Assembly (NCBI GenBank): GCA_029213045.1
Contig: JARGPN010000006.1
Location: forward strand, 1 to 64,000
Reading direction: 5' to 3'
DNA length: 64,000 bases
DNA from: Alcanivoracaceae bacterium
GTDB taxonomy: Bacteria > Pseudomonadota > Gammaproteobacteria > Pseudomonadales > Alcanivoracaceae
Within the stretch, counting starts at the first letter, position 1, and each line of letters opens with the position of its first letter. The position numbers were made by a program, and so were the translations under genes. Below are positions 34,718 through 43,772 of the stretch, piece after piece. The notes under the pieces were generated by a model. It was not told the origin of the DNA. It saw only the letters and a list, made by a program, of their open reading frames with translations, and ran no database searches.

Positions 34718-35992
34718 ATGAGATGGATGATCGCCGCTATTATATTTTTGGCGAGCACTGCGCACGCAGAGTTGTTAATTGAGCTCGTCGGGGGGCGCAC
34801 AGACGCAGTGCCCATTGCGATTGTGCCATTCGGTATTGAAGGCGCGTCTCCGAGTGAAAAAATTGACGGCATTGTCTCCGCCGATTTGTATCGCAGCGGC
34901 CAATTTAAGCCATTACCGGCGGCGGACATGCTGAGCCGGCCGACGCGCGCCAGCGAAGTGGCATACCGCGATTTTCGTGTGTTGGGCAGTGAATACTTGG
35001 TTGTCGGCAATATCGCGGCACAGCCGGATGGCCGCTACAAAATCTCCTATGAATTGCACGATGTCCCGCGTGGAGTGAAGTTATTATCCGAAACGTATCA
35101 GCCATCTGCGGCACAATTGCGCGATGTGGCCCATGCGATTTCTGATCGTATCTACGAACAATTAACGGGCGTACCCGGCGCATTTTCTACACGAGTGCTT
35201 TATGTGACATTTTCGCGCAACGCCACGTGGCAGTATCAATTGCAGTATGCAGACGCTGATGGCGCGCGCGTGCAGACCGTATTAAAGAGCCGTGAACCGA
35301 TAATGAGTCCAAGCTGGTCTCCGGATGGCAAGCGTATTGCATACGTCTCTTTTGAAGGTAACGGCTTGCCAGGTATTTATATTCATGAGCTTGCTACGAT
35401 GCAGCGCACTAAGGTTTCGAGTTTTAAGGGCATCAACGGTGCACCAGATTGGTCACCTGATGGGCAGCGTTTAGCATTGACCTTATCTCGCGATGGCAAC
35501 CCGGAAATCTATGTTTTGGACATAAAAACAGGCCAAATTGATAGGAAGACCACACATTATAGTATTGATACGGAACCTAGATGGCTTCCTGATGGTCAGT
35601 CGCTGGTGTTCACCTCTAGTCGTGGCGGTGGGCCGCAGATCTACAAATTGGACTTACGTGATAACTCCGTACGCCGCCTGAGCTTTGAGGGCGACTACAA
35701 TGCACGACCAGATGTCACTCCAGATGGGCGATTTTTGTCCTATGTGCACCGTAGCAATGGGAAATTCCATATTGCGGTGCAGGATTTGAAGCGCGGCACG
35801 TTCGATATTGTGACGCAAACTGAAATGGATGAGTCGCCTAGTGTTGCGCCAAACGGAAGTATGGTAATTTATGCGACGCAGCACGGGGGTGCAGGGGTTC
35901 TAGAAGCTGTTTCTATCGATGGCCGTATTAAAGTGAGGCTGCCATCGAAAGAAGGTGAAGTGAGGGAGCCGGCCTGGTCGCCGTTCCTCTGA
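34718..35992 (+). CDS. tolB: TolB, periplasmic beta-propeller protein
   Basis: TolB binds Pal and TolA in the periplasm. The ATG at 34718 opens a signal peptide ([17 protein letters not shown]) and gives 424 residues; the longer open frame overlapping tolA is not used. The N-terminal domain is followed by repeated propeller blades with [40 protein letters not shown] and [12 protein letters not shown]. This is the full set expected. It lies 4 bp after tolA. Confidence 0.99.
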   Translation: MRWMIAAIIFLASTAHAELLIELVGGRTDAVPIAIVPFGIEGASPSEKIDGIVSADLYRSGQFKPLPAADMLSRPTRASEVAYRDFRVLGSEYLVVGNIAAQPDGRYKISYELHDVPRGVKLLSETYQPSAAQLRDVAHAISDRIYEQLTGVPGAFSTRVLYVTFSRNATWQYQLQYADADGARVQTVLKSREPIMSPSWSPDGKRIAYVSFEGNGLPGIYIHELATMQRTKVSSFKGINGAPDWSPDGQRLALTLSRDGNPEIYVLDIKTGQIDRKTTHYSIDTEPRWLPDGQSLVFTSSRGGGPQIYKLDLRDNSVRRLSFEGDYNARPDVTPDGRFLSYVHRSNGKFHIAVQDLKRGTFDIVTQTEMDESPSVAPNGSMVIYATQHGGAGVLEAVSIDGRIKVRLPSKEGEVREPAWSPFL

Positions 35993-36109
35993 ACAAGGTT
36001 CGAACTGGTGTTCTGATGAGAGTTCTGAAAAGAGTTCGTAGGAACCAAGTTAGTAAAGTATTAGCAGTTTAAATATTAGTAACTTACATTTTGACAGGAG
36101 TTTTAAAGC

Positions 36110-36676
36110 ATGCGCGCATTTTCATTAGACCGGTTTTTGGCTGTATTGCTTGTTGCCTTCTTGGCAGCTTGTTCTAGCAAGCCTACAGAAGACACAACTG
36201 CAGAAGATACATCTGCTGCAGAAACATCTGAAGTTGCTCCAGTAGATTCTGGCGCGTCTGTAAAACCAGACACCAGCAGCATTCCGTTAACTGCTGATAA
36301 CTTCTACAACCATCCTTCGAACTACGATGGCACTACCAACACCAAAGTGATCTTCTTCGCTTTTGACAACTCTTCAGTACCTGCTGCAGCGTTTGAAACT
36401 CTGCGCGCACACGCTAACTACCTGAAAGGTAACAGCAGCGCAAAAGTACGTCTTGAAGGTCATGCGGACGAGCGCGGCACCCGTGAATACAACGTTGCGT
36501 TGTCTGAGCGTCGTGCACAGGCTGTTGAGAAATTCTTGCGCGTTCAAGGCGTTTCAGCTTCACAAATCGAAGTTGTTAGCTACGGCGAAGAAAAGCCATC
36601 TGCGTACGGACATGACGAAATGTCATGGTCAAAAAACCGCCGTGTAGTGTTGAACTACACTGCTGGCCGTCCATAA
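36110..36676 (+). CDS. pal: Pal, peptidoglycan-associated lipoprotein
   Basis: Pal anchors the outer membrane to peptidoglycan. A lipoprotein signal ends at Cys21 (LAACSS). The following 50 residues are Thr/Ser/Glu-rich linker. The OmpA-like domain has FFAFDNSSVPAAAFETL and the peptidoglycan-binding LEGHADERGTREYNVALSERRA. The 188-residue length is normal. A 117-bp gap after tolB suggests its own promoter as well as readthrough. Confidence 0.99.
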   Translation: MRAFSLDRFLAVLLVAFLAACSSKPTEDTTAEDTSAAETSEVAPVDSGASVKPDTSSIPLTADNFYNHPSNYDGTTNTKVIFFAFDNSSVPAAAFETLRAHANYLKGNSSAKVRLEGHADERGTREYNVALSERRAQAVEKFLRVQGVSASQIEVVSYGEEKPSAYGHDEMSWSKNRRVVLNYTAGRP

Positions 36677-36692
36677 GTATTAAGGTCGGTTA

Positions 36693-37442
36693 ATGACTCA
36701 ACGCCTCTTTTTAGGCGTTCTGCTAGCCGGGCTAGTGGGGAGCGCGCAAGCGCAAACCACCGGCCCTCTAGCTGTAGAAGAACGCTCGCTCTCATCCGGT
36801 TCCTCTAGCTCGGCGAACGCTGTCAGTAATGACGGTGTGATGCTGCTTATGCAGCAATTGCAGATGCAGGAAGAAGAAGTCGCTGCGTTGCGCGGTCAGA
36901 TTGAAGAGTTGCGCCAGCAGCTTAAGACTATGCAACAAGCGGAGCGAGATCGCTTCTTAGATTTGGATACACGCATCAATGCATTGGCTGCCACGGCGAC
37001 ATCGGCAGCCGCTGCATCTGAAGCGACTGAGACGCCAGACCAAAGCAAAGCGACTAATTCTGACGCGGATCGTGCGGCTTATACCGCGGCGAAAGACAAG
37101 CTGGTTTCAGGCGATACTCAAGCGGCGGCAGTCGCATTCGAAAAATATCTTACCGACTATCCGAAAGGGCAGTTCGCGTCCTATTCTCATTTCTGGCTTG
37201 GTGAAGTTTACCGCGCCATGGAAAAACCTCAGCCTGGCAACGCGATGAAGCATTTCTCCGCAGTTGTCGAGAAATACCCCGACAGCTCAAAGGTCTCCTC
37301 CGCGATGTATAAACTGGCGGTATTGGAGTACGAGAGCGGTGATCAGACGCGCGCTAAGGTGACGTTGAACAAGTTGATTAAGCAGTTTCCGGGTAGCTCA
37401 GAAGCGAGTCTTGCGAAGTCTATGCTTGAGCAACTGAAGTAA
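36693..37442 (+). CDS. cpoB: CpoB (YbgF), cell-division coordinator
   Basis: CpoB links Tol-Pal to PBP1B during constriction. The 249-residue product has a signal peptide (LVGSAQA), an N-terminal coiled coil (LMQQLQMQEEEVAALRGQIEELRQQL, written here as two overlapping parts LMQQLQMQEEE and VAALRGQIEELRQQL) and a C-terminal TPR domain with YPKGQFASYSHFWLGEVY and YPDSSKVSSAMYKLAVLEY. It is 16 bp after pal and is the last gene of the Tol cluster. Confidence 0.97.
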   Translation: MTQRLFLGVLLAGLVGSAQAQTTGPLAVEERSLSSGSSSSANAVSNDGVMLLMQQLQMQEEEVAALRGQIEELRQQLKTMQQAERDRFLDLDTRINALAATATSAAAASEATETPDQSKATNSDADRAAYTAAKDKLVSGDTQAAAVAFEKYLTDYPKGQFASYSHFWLGEVYRAMEKPQPGNAMKHFSAVVEKYPDSSKVSSAMYKLAVLEYESGDQTRAKVTLNKLIKQFPGSSEASLAKSMLEQLK

Positions 37443-37493
37443 ATTCTCTGTAATTTCCATGCTAGAATCGCGCCTCTTTTTGAGGCCCTTGTC

Positions 37494-38135
37494 GTGACAT
37501 TACGTATCACCGAAATCTTCCACTCTCTGCAAGGCGAGTCCCGTACTGTTGGCTTGCCAACCGTATTCGTGCGCCTAACCGGATGTCCCCAACGCTGTGT
37601 CTGGTGTGACACCGAATACGCGTTTCAAGGCGGTGAGCGTCGTAGCATTGACCATATCCTCGACGAAGTAGCTGGTTACGGCGCGAAACACGTCACTGTG
37701 ACTGGCGGCGAGCCACTGGCTCAGCCTGAATGTCTGCAGCTGTTGTCGGCGCTCGCTGATGCGGGGCATGCGGTGAGTTTAGAAACAGGTGGAGCGATGG
37801 ATATTGCCGGTGTAGACCCGCGTATCAGCATCGTTATGGATCTCAAGGCCCCTGGCTCTGGCGAAGTGCACAATAATAGGCTTGAGAATATTGCGCTGCT
37901 GGCGCCAAAGGACCAGGTTAAATTTGTGTTAGCTGATCGTCGTGACTATGACTGGGCTAAAATGCAGCTAGATCAGCATCAGCTGACGGAACGCGTTACT
38001 GATGTGCTGTTTTCTCCCGTTTTTGGGCAGTTACCAGAAGGCGATTTAGCCGACTGGATACTCGCGGATAAGCTTCCTGTTCGCTTTCAGCTGCAACTTC
38101 ATAAAATTCTTTGGCAAGACGCGAGAGGGCGATGA
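37494..38135 (+). CDS. queE: 7-carboxy-7-deazaguanine synthase QueE
   Basis: QueE is the radical-SAM enzyme that makes 7-carboxy-7-deazaguanine in queuosine synthesis. The 213-residue product has the cluster motif CPQRCVWC (Cys-x3-Cys-x2-Cys) in the early part after [28 protein letters not shown] is the SAM-binding GGE motif. The GTG start at 37494 precedes the standard N-terminus. It overlaps queC by 4 bp. QueD is not in the window. Confidence 0.98.
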   Translation: MTLRITEIFHSLQGESRTVGLPTVFVRLTGCPQRCVWCDTEYAFQGGERRSIDHILDEVAGYGAKHVTVTGGEPLAQPECLQLLSALADAGHAVSLETGGAMDIAGVDPRISIVMDLKAPGSGEVHNNRLENIALLAPKDQVKFVLADRRDYDWAKMQLDQHQLTERVTDVLFSPVFGQLPEGDLADWILADKLPVRFQLQLHKILWQDARGR

Positions 38136-38806
38136 GTAAAAACGCTGTTGTGCTACTTTCCGGTGGCTTGGACTCCGCCACCTGTTTGGCGATGGCTACT
38201 TCTCAAGGCTATCAGTGCCACACCTTGGCGTTTGATTACGGCCAGCGACATCGTGCTGAGCTGCACGCCGCTGAGCGCGTATCGAAGGCAATGAATGCAT
38301 CGACCCATCGTGTCATTCAGCTTGGGCTGCGCGAAATTGGCGGCTCGGCGCTGACCGATGATGCCATTGACGTCCCAGAGAGTGAATCAGAGGGCATTCC
38401 CGTAACGTATGTGCCGGCGAGGAATACAGTATTTTTGGCGCTTGCCTTAGGTTTGTCTGAAGTGGTCGATGCGGAAGCCATTTATATCGGGGTCAATGCC
38501 GTCGATTATTCGGGCTATCCAGATTGTAGGCCTGAGTTTATAGACGCGTTCCAAGGTATGGCCAATGTGGCCACACGGGCAGGGACCGAAGGGCATGGCC
38601 CCAAAATTCTGACTCCGTTGATGACAATGAGCAAAGCGGAGATCATCCAGCATGGGGTGGAACTGGGTGTGGACTACGGGCTGACGGTGTCTTGTTATCA
38701 GGCAACTGATCAAGGAATAGCCTGCGGAAAATGCGATAGTTGCCGCCTAAGACACAAGGGTTTTGTCGATGCAGGGGTTAAAGATCCAACTCCTTATATC
38801 AAGTGA
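38132..38806 (+). CDS. queC: 7-cyano-7-deazaguanine synthase QueC
   Basis: QueC converts carboxy-deazaguanine to preQ0 using ATP and ammonia. I use ATG 38132 ([19 protein letters not shown]), which overlaps the queE stop by ATGA and gives 224 residues. SGGLDS is the PP-loop. The zinc site near the end is [14 protein letters not shown] with a further Cys upstream in SCYQATD. It is the last protein gene before tRNA-Lys. Confidence 0.98.
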   Translation: MSKNAVVLLSGGLDSATCLAMATSQGYQCHTLAFDYGQRHRAELHAAERVSKAMNASTHRVIQLGLREIGGSALTDDAIDVPESESEGIPVTYVPARNTVFLALALGLSEVVDAEAIYIGVNAVDYSGYPDCRPEFIDAFQGMANVATRAGTEGHGPKILTPLMTMSKAEIIQHGVELGVDYGLTVSCYQATDQGIACGKCDSCRLRHKGFVDAGVKDPTPYIK

Positions 38807-38838
38807 TTAATTTTTCTGTGTTTATTCAGTATTAACCC

Positions 38839-38866
38839 TTGTAACAGCAAAAAAAAACAGTATTAT
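38839..38866 (+). promoter_or_regulatory. Candidate tRNA-Lys promoter
   Basis: TTGTAA (38839-38844) and TATTAT (38861-38866) are 16 bp apart, with an A tract in the spacer. A GC-rich segment (GCGCCTCC) follows the -10, the discriminator type seen at stringently controlled stable-RNA promoters. The mature tRNA starts 17 bp on. Confidence 0.6.
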
Positions 38867-38883
38867 TTGCGCCTCCTTTCGAG

Positions 38884-38959
38884 GGGCCGTTAGCTCAGTT
38901 GGTAGAGCAGTTGGCTTTTAACCAATTGGTCGCTGGTTCGAATCCAGCACGGCCCACCA
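38884..38959 (+). tRNA. tRNA-Lys (anticodon UUU)
   Basis: The 76-nt cloverleaf has acceptor arms GGGCCGT and ACGGCCC, a D-arm with AGCTCAGTTGGTAGAGC, an anticodon stem GTTGG/CCAAT, loop CTTTTAA with anticodon TTT, and a T-arm with GGTTCGAATCC. CCA is encoded. Its target codons are AAA and AAG. Confidence 0.98.
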
Positions 38960-38969
38960 TCTCTTAAAA

Positions 38970-38996
38970 AGCCTCGGCATTGCCGGGGCTTTTTTT
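38970..38996 (+). terminator. Rho-independent terminator after tRNA-Lys
   Basis: AGCCTCGGC-ATT-GCCGGGGCT is a 9-bp stem with one G-T pair, followed by seven T. It ends the tRNA transcript 10 bp after the CCA end. Confidence 0.92.
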
Positions 38997-39186
38997 GTTT
39001 CTGCGCCAGCTTTTGAGTGCTCCTACTTCGTTGTTGGGCCTCGCCTGTGCCCTCCATAGCGCCGCTCATGGGCGCACTCATAGCGTCTTTCACAGCGTCA
39101 TCACATAATCGCAGACAGGATACGCTCATGTTCAGCTGTATCGTGCGGCTATCCTCAATCAGGATTGATACACGCGAGGAGGTTTT

Positions 39187-40242
39187 GTGTCTGTGGGTGG
39201 CGATAAAATTGTTGTGCATGAAATTAGCGAAGAACAGGGCGAGCAAACCCCTGTTCGACGAATTCCTGTCGGCATCAGTGCTTGCCTAACAGGGATGCCT
39301 GTGCGGCATGACGGTGGCCATAAGCATTCACGTTACTGTACGCAGGATCTATCGGCGTACTTTGATCTGCACACCTTCTGCCCTGAACATGACTCAGGTT
39401 TGCCTGTGCCGCGCCCAGCGATGCATCTTGTCGAAAGGGGAGATGCGCTGCGTATGGAGGTTATTAAAACCTCTGAAGACGTTACTGGAAGCATCGACGC
39501 TTGGTCCAAGGAACATTTACCGCACATGTCAGCGTTAAGCGGCTTTGTGCTAGCGAGCAAGTCGCCGAGTTGCGGCTTTGAGCGCGTAAGGGTGTATAGC
39601 CCTAAGGGAGACGTGTTAAGGCGTGACGCTCAAGGTTTGTTTGCGCATAAATTGATGCAGGCTTTCCCTCAGATGCCTGTAGAAGACGCCGGGCGGCTTT
39701 TTGACCCCTCTTTACGAGAAAACTTTTTAGCGCGTGTTTTTATCTACGATGAATGGACGCAGCTTTGCCGTGACGGCATTACGGCGAAGAAGTTAATTGA
39801 GTTTCATACTCGGCATAAATTTCAGTTGTTAGCACAAAGCGAAAAAACCTATCGCAAGCTGGGGCCGATGCTTTCTCAATTGAATCTTCGCAATGGTTCT
39901 GCTGCGACGAAAGAGGGAAATCAGCCGGCATTTTCTACACTCGAGGAACTCGCCGAAGCCTATTTTGCGATTTTCATGGACGGCATGCGTCAGCCGAGCA
40001 AAAGAGGCTCGCACGTTAACGTAATGCTGCACCTGCTTGGCTTCTTCCGCACCGTGCTGTCTGGCACCGAGAGAAACTCGATAAAAACCCATATCGAAGC
40101 ATACTTGCGTGGAGAGCTTCCCTTGATCGTGCCGATCTCGTTGCTGCGACACACTTTGCAGCGTTATCCCAATGACTACTTGAAAAATCAGGCATATCTC
40201 TCCCCGTACCCCGATGCATTGGGCTTACGCAATCCTCTTTAA
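39187..40242 (+). CDS. DUF523-DUF1722 (YbgA-like) fusion protein
   Basis: The N-terminal ~150 residues are DUF523: SACLTGMPVRHDGGHK at 31-46, CPE at 65-67 and SKSPSCG at 124-130. The three Cys match those that hold the [4Fe-4S] cluster of the TudS thiouracil desulfidases in this family. Residues ~190-330 are DUF1722 (FHTRHKFQLLAQSEKTYRKLG). The fused form is often found next to photolyase genes, as here, 43 bp before phrB. The GTG start at 39187 has GAGGAGG upstream. The biological role is not established; desulfidation of damaged or thiolated bases is an idea that fits the context. Confidence 0.9.
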   Translation: MSVGGDKIVVHEISEEQGEQTPVRRIPVGISACLTGMPVRHDGGHKHSRYCTQDLSAYFDLHTFCPEHDSGLPVPRPAMHLVERGDALRMEVIKTSEDVTGSIDAWSKEHLPHMSALSGFVLASKSPSCGFERVRVYSPKGDVLRRDAQGLFAHKLMQAFPQMPVEDAGRLFDPSLRENFLARVFIYDEWTQLCRDGITAKKLIEFHTRHKFQLLAQSEKTYRKLGPMLSQLNLRNGSAATKEGNQPAFSTLEELAEAYFAIFMDGMRQPSKRGSHVNVMLHLLGFFRTVLSGTERNSIKTHIEAYLRGELPLIVPISLLRHTLQRYPNDYLKNQAYLSPYPDALGLRNPL

Positions 40243-40285
40243 CGGAGGCGGCCCCATTCCGATTTGTTAGAAAAAGGTAAATTCA

Positions 40286-41728
40286 ATGACGGCGCTTGTT
40301 TGGTATCGCAATGATTTGCGCACCTTGTTTCACTCCCCGCTGAGCGCAGCGCTAAAAAACCACGAATCAGTCAAAGCTCTCTATATCCTAAGCGAAGGGC
40401 AGTGGGATATTCATGACGTTGCGCCTGTGCGGCGTTGGTATGTACTGCACTCGTTGAGAGAGTTAGGTCAGTCGTTAGCGGCAATGGGCGTTACATTAGA
40501 TGTTGTGGTTGCGAATACGTTCTCAGAGGTGGGCGCGCAACTAGAGCGCTATGTGATAGCGAATAAGATCACCACGATTTATTGCAACCGAGAGTACCCC
40601 TTAAATGAAATCCAACGCGACCGGGATGTGGCGACACGACTGTCTGCGTTGGATGTGTCAATTCAAGGTTTTGATGATGGCATGGTTGTGCCACCGAAGG
40701 TTTTGAAAACCAATCAGGGTGGTCACTACACCATCTTCACTCCATATAAGCGAAAATGGCTGCAATATTTAATCGATGAGCCACAGCAATCCTTCAAGGT
40801 GAGTTCGACGGGTGCGGACAAATCGACGGCGTCATTTTCTTGCGAGGTATTAGATAACGCTATACGCAATAACGTCGTCCCTGAGGCGTTAACCCGTCAT
40901 TGGACTCCCGGGGAGTCGGCGGCGCAAAGCATGTTGGCATCATTTATTGAATCGAGAAAAATTGAAGGCTATCAACAGCAACGAGATTTCCCAGCAATAG
41001 ATGGAACCAGTATGTTGTCTACAGCTCTATCGGCGGGGACTATATCGGCTCACCAGTGCGTACAAATGGCAAAGCAATGCTCCGGCGTATCGGAGGCTCA
41101 GCAGGGCGTGCAAACGTGGATTAGCGAGTTGTGCTGGCGTGATTTTTATCGGCAAGTAATGGCCAATCATTCGCGCCTAGCAAAAGGAGAACCATTTCGC
41201 CCCGAAACAAGATTTATTCAATGGTCTAGAGACGTTGGTGAATTTAATACGTGGTGTGAAGGCCGGACGGGTTACCCGCTCGTTGACGCTGCCATGCGCC
41301 AGTTAGTCGCCACAGGTTGGATGCATAATCGTTTGCGTATGGTGGTTGCCATGTTTTTGACGAAGCAGTTATTTATTGATTGGCGTTGGGGCGAAACGTT
41401 TTTTATGCGGCATTTAATTGATGGCGATTTTGCCGCCAACAACGGCGGTTGGCAGTGGAGCGCCTCAACGGGCACAGATGCCGTGCCGTATTTTAGAGTG
41501 TTTAACCCAGTAAGACAGGGCCAGCGATTTGATCCAGACGGAGTCTTTATCAAACAATGGGTTCCGGAGCTGGCGCATTTGAGTAAAAAGTTTATTCATG
41601 AGCCTTGGAAGTCGCCGGAGAGTGTATCGGATTACCCTACACCGATCGTTTCGCTAGTGGGCGTAAAGGAAAACGTAGAGCGCGCATTTCGTGCCGCGCG
41701 TGATTTAGCAAAGACGGAATTAATTTGA
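40286..41728 (+). CDS. phrB: Deoxyribodipyrimidine photolyase
   Basis: The 480-residue enzyme repairs UV cyclobutane dimers using light. The N-terminal antenna-binding domain starts TALVWYRNDLRTLFHSPL. The FAD domain has WRDFYRQVMANHSRL, GRTGYPLVDAAMRQLVATG, WMHNRLRMVVAMFLTK and GDFAANNGGWQW, the CPD class I set. Its stop overlaps the next start in TGATG. It is the second gene of a tight run that ends with the fatty-acid methyltransferase. Confidence 0.97.
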   Translation: MTALVWYRNDLRTLFHSPLSAALKNHESVKALYILSEGQWDIHDVAPVRRWYVLHSLRELGQSLAAMGVTLDVVVANTFSEVGAQLERYVIANKITTIYCNREYPLNEIQRDRDVATRLSALDVSIQGFDDGMVVPPKVLKTNQGGHYTIFTPYKRKWLQYLIDEPQQSFKVSSTGADKSTASFSCEVLDNAIRNNVVPEALTRHWTPGESAAQSMLASFIESRKIEGYQQQRDFPAIDGTSMLSTALSAGTISAHQCVQMAKQCSGVSEAQQGVQTWISELCWRDFYRQVMANHSRLAKGEPFRPETRFIQWSRDVGEFNTWCEGRTGYPLVDAAMRQLVATGWMHNRLRMVVAMFLTKQLFIDWRWGETFFMRHLIDGDFAANNGGWQWSASTGTDAVPYFRVFNPVRQGQRFDPDGVFIKQWVPELAHLSKKFIHEPWKSPESVSDYPTPIVSLVGVKENVERAFRAARDLAKTELI

Positions 41729-42981
41729 TGAAACGAATAGCGATTGTAGGCGGTGGTATTAGTGGTTTGACCGCAGCGTGGGTGTTGAGCAGAAATCATC
41801 ATGTGACGCTTTTTGAAGCAGAGGAGCGTATCGGTGGGCATACCCACACGGTGGATGTGTCGGTGCCGAGTGGCGAATATAAGATCGACGTCGGTTTTAT
41901 CGTATTTAACGACAGAACCTATCCACGATTTAATCAATTGCTGGCGCAGCTAGGTATTGGCCAGCGCCCCGCGAGCATGGGCTTTGCGGTGTCTGATGAG
42001 AAGACAGGCTTGGAATATTGCGGTAACGGCTTGAAGGGCGTGTTCGCTCAAAAGCGTAATTGGTTGTCGCTAAACCATTGGCGCATGGTGAGAGATATAT
42101 TGCGCTTTAACAAAGAGGCTATGAAATTGCTGGAAACTAACGCTGGAGAAGAGCCGTTAGCCAGCTATCTGCGTCGCGAGGGATATAGTGAGCGATTCAT
42201 TAGCCACTATATCTTACCTATGGGTGGTGCAATTTGGTCTTGCAGTGATACGCAAATGGCCGAGTTTCCTGCGCGTTTCTTTGTGCAGTTTTTCCACAAC
42301 CATGGGCTGCTCTCTCTGCGTAATCGTCCTCAGTGGTACGTCGTTCCAGGCGGCTCACGTAGCTATGTGGAACGTTTGCTGGAGCAGTGCAATATGCAGG
42401 TGCGGGCCGGATGTCCAGTCTCTAGCGTGCGTCGTGAAGACGGAGAGGTTATCGTCACTAGTGATGCCTACGGTAAAGAGAAATTCGACGATGTTGTGAT
42501 GGCCTGCCATGCAGATCAATCGTTGCGCTTACTTGAGGATGCAGATCAAAACGAGAGGGCAGTATTGTCGTCCGTGCCTTATCAGGAAAATGAAGTTGTG
42601 CTGCATACTGATACGCGCTTGTTGCCTCGCAATGAGCAGTGCTGGTCTAGCTGGAACGCAACACTTGCAGTAAATGCCAGTAAAACAGACCCTGTGCAAG
42701 TCACCTACAATATGAATATCTTGCAGGGCGTAGATGCGCCGGAGACCTTCTGTGTAACGCTCAATGCGACACAACGTATTGATCCAGATAAAGTTTTGTA
42801 TAGGGTGAAGTTGTTTCACCCCGTGTTCACTCCTGACGGGATAGCGTTACGTCAAGCGTTGGATCAAGTAAATGGACGTAAGCAGGTTTGGTTTTGTGGT
42901 GCTTGGTGTCGCAATGGATTTCATGAAGACGGTGTTGTATCGGCACTGAAAGTAGCCGAAGGATTTGGTGAAGAGCTGTGA
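41728..42981 (+). CDS. FAD-dependent amine-oxidase-like oxidoreductase
   Basis: This 417-residue flavoprotein begins with the dinucleotide-binding motif IAIVGGGISGLTAAWVLS and the FEAEERIGGHTHTVDV that follows. It is the NAD/FAD-binding protein found with DUF1365 and cyclopropane synthase-like genes in many proteobacteria. Late FCGAWCRNGFHEDGVVSAL is the typical end. ATG 41728 is used; a TTG one codon earlier is inside phrB. The role is probably fatty-acyl desaturation or oxidation on phospholipids, by analogy with the Rhodobacter furan fatty acid genes. That assignment is inferred. Confidence 0.9.
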   Translation: MKRIAIVGGGISGLTAAWVLSRNHHVTLFEAEERIGGHTHTVDVSVPSGEYKIDVGFIVFNDRTYPRFNQLLAQLGIGQRPASMGFAVSDEKTGLEYCGNGLKGVFAQKRNWLSLNHWRMVRDILRFNKEAMKLLETNAGEEPLASYLRREGYSERFISHYILPMGGAIWSCSDTQMAEFPARFFVQFFHNHGLLSLRNRPQWYVVPGGSRSYVERLLEQCNMQVRAGCPVSSVRREDGEVIVTSDAYGKEKFDDVVMACHADQSLRLLEDADQNERAVLSSVPYQENEVVLHTDTRLLPRNEQCWSSWNATLAVNASKTDPVQVTYNMNILQGVDAPETFCVTLNATQRIDPDKVLYRVKLFHPVFTPDGIALRQALDQVNGRKQVWFCGAWCRNGFHEDGVVSALKVAEGFGEEL

Positions 42982-43772
42982 AAACAGAACATGGATTACT
43001 GATTGGCAAAGTATGGCACCAGCGGTTTCGTCCGGTGGGTCATGCCTTTCAGTATCCGTTTTGGTGGCTCTGGGTAAATCTTGATGACATCGATGGCCTG
43101 CTAACTAAAAGTCCTTGGTGGGGGCGCAGTTGGCGTCCTGTTGTATTTCGTGAAGATGACTATCTTGACGGTCTTGCGACTAACGGCGCCTCCCAATCAC
43201 TTAGGACGCGCGTTGTTGATAAGGCGCTTCAGCAGGGAATGGATTGGCGCACCGGTATCGTATGTGCCATGACGCAGCCCCGCTTGTTTGGCTTTTTATT
43301 TAATCCTTTGTCGCTGTATTGGCATTTTCCAGAAGGATCCGATGAGCCGGATGCGGTTATCGCCGAAGTGCAGAATACACCTTGGCGAGAGAGGCATTGT
43401 TACGGTCTTAAGCTGACCAACTCAGGTAACAAAGACGAAGTGAGGCATGCGAAAGCATTTCACGTTTCGCCGTTTATGCCGATTGAGCAAGATTATCAAT
43501 GGCAGCTAGATTTAGCACAGAAAGATGTGCGTGTCGTAATTGAAAATTGGGACGCAGAAGGCCGGATATTTGCCGCAGGTGTGACGATGCAAAAGCATCG
43601 CGCGGACGCTGCGTCCATGTTTGGGGTAATCCGTGAATACGGATTGCAGGGAGTGAAAGTGAGTGCCGCAATTTACGCGCAAGCGTGGAAGTTGTGGAGA
43701 AAGGGAAGACGCAAAGGGTTGGCATTCCATGTACACCCTGATCGTAAGCGGGCATCGGAACAGAAGCTATGA
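42978..43772 (+). CDS. DUF1365 protein
   Basis: The 264-residue protein belongs to DUF1365: GKVWHQRFRPVGHAFQYPFW at the start, QPRLFGFLFNPLSLYWHF in the middle and FHVSPFMPIEQDYQW later. The family has no assigned reaction. It constantly neighbours a FAD oxidoreductase and a cyclopropane synthase homologue, as here, and all junctions overlap by a few bases. GTG at 42978 overlaps the upstream stop. A role in fatty-acid chain modification of membrane lipids is likely. Confidence 0.92.
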   Translation: MKTEHGLLIGKVWHQRFRPVGHAFQYPFWWLWVNLDDIDGLLTKSPWWGRSWRPVVFREDDYLDGLATNGASQSLRTRVVDKALQQGMDWRTGIVCAMTQPRLFGFLFNPLSLYWHFPEGSDEPDAVIAEVQNTPWRERHCYGLKLTNSGNKDEVRHAKAFHVSPFMPIEQDYQWQLDLAQKDVRVVIENWDAEGRIFAAGVTMQKHRADAASMFGVIREYGLQGVKVSAAIYAQAWKLWRKGRRKGLAFHVHPDRKRASEQKL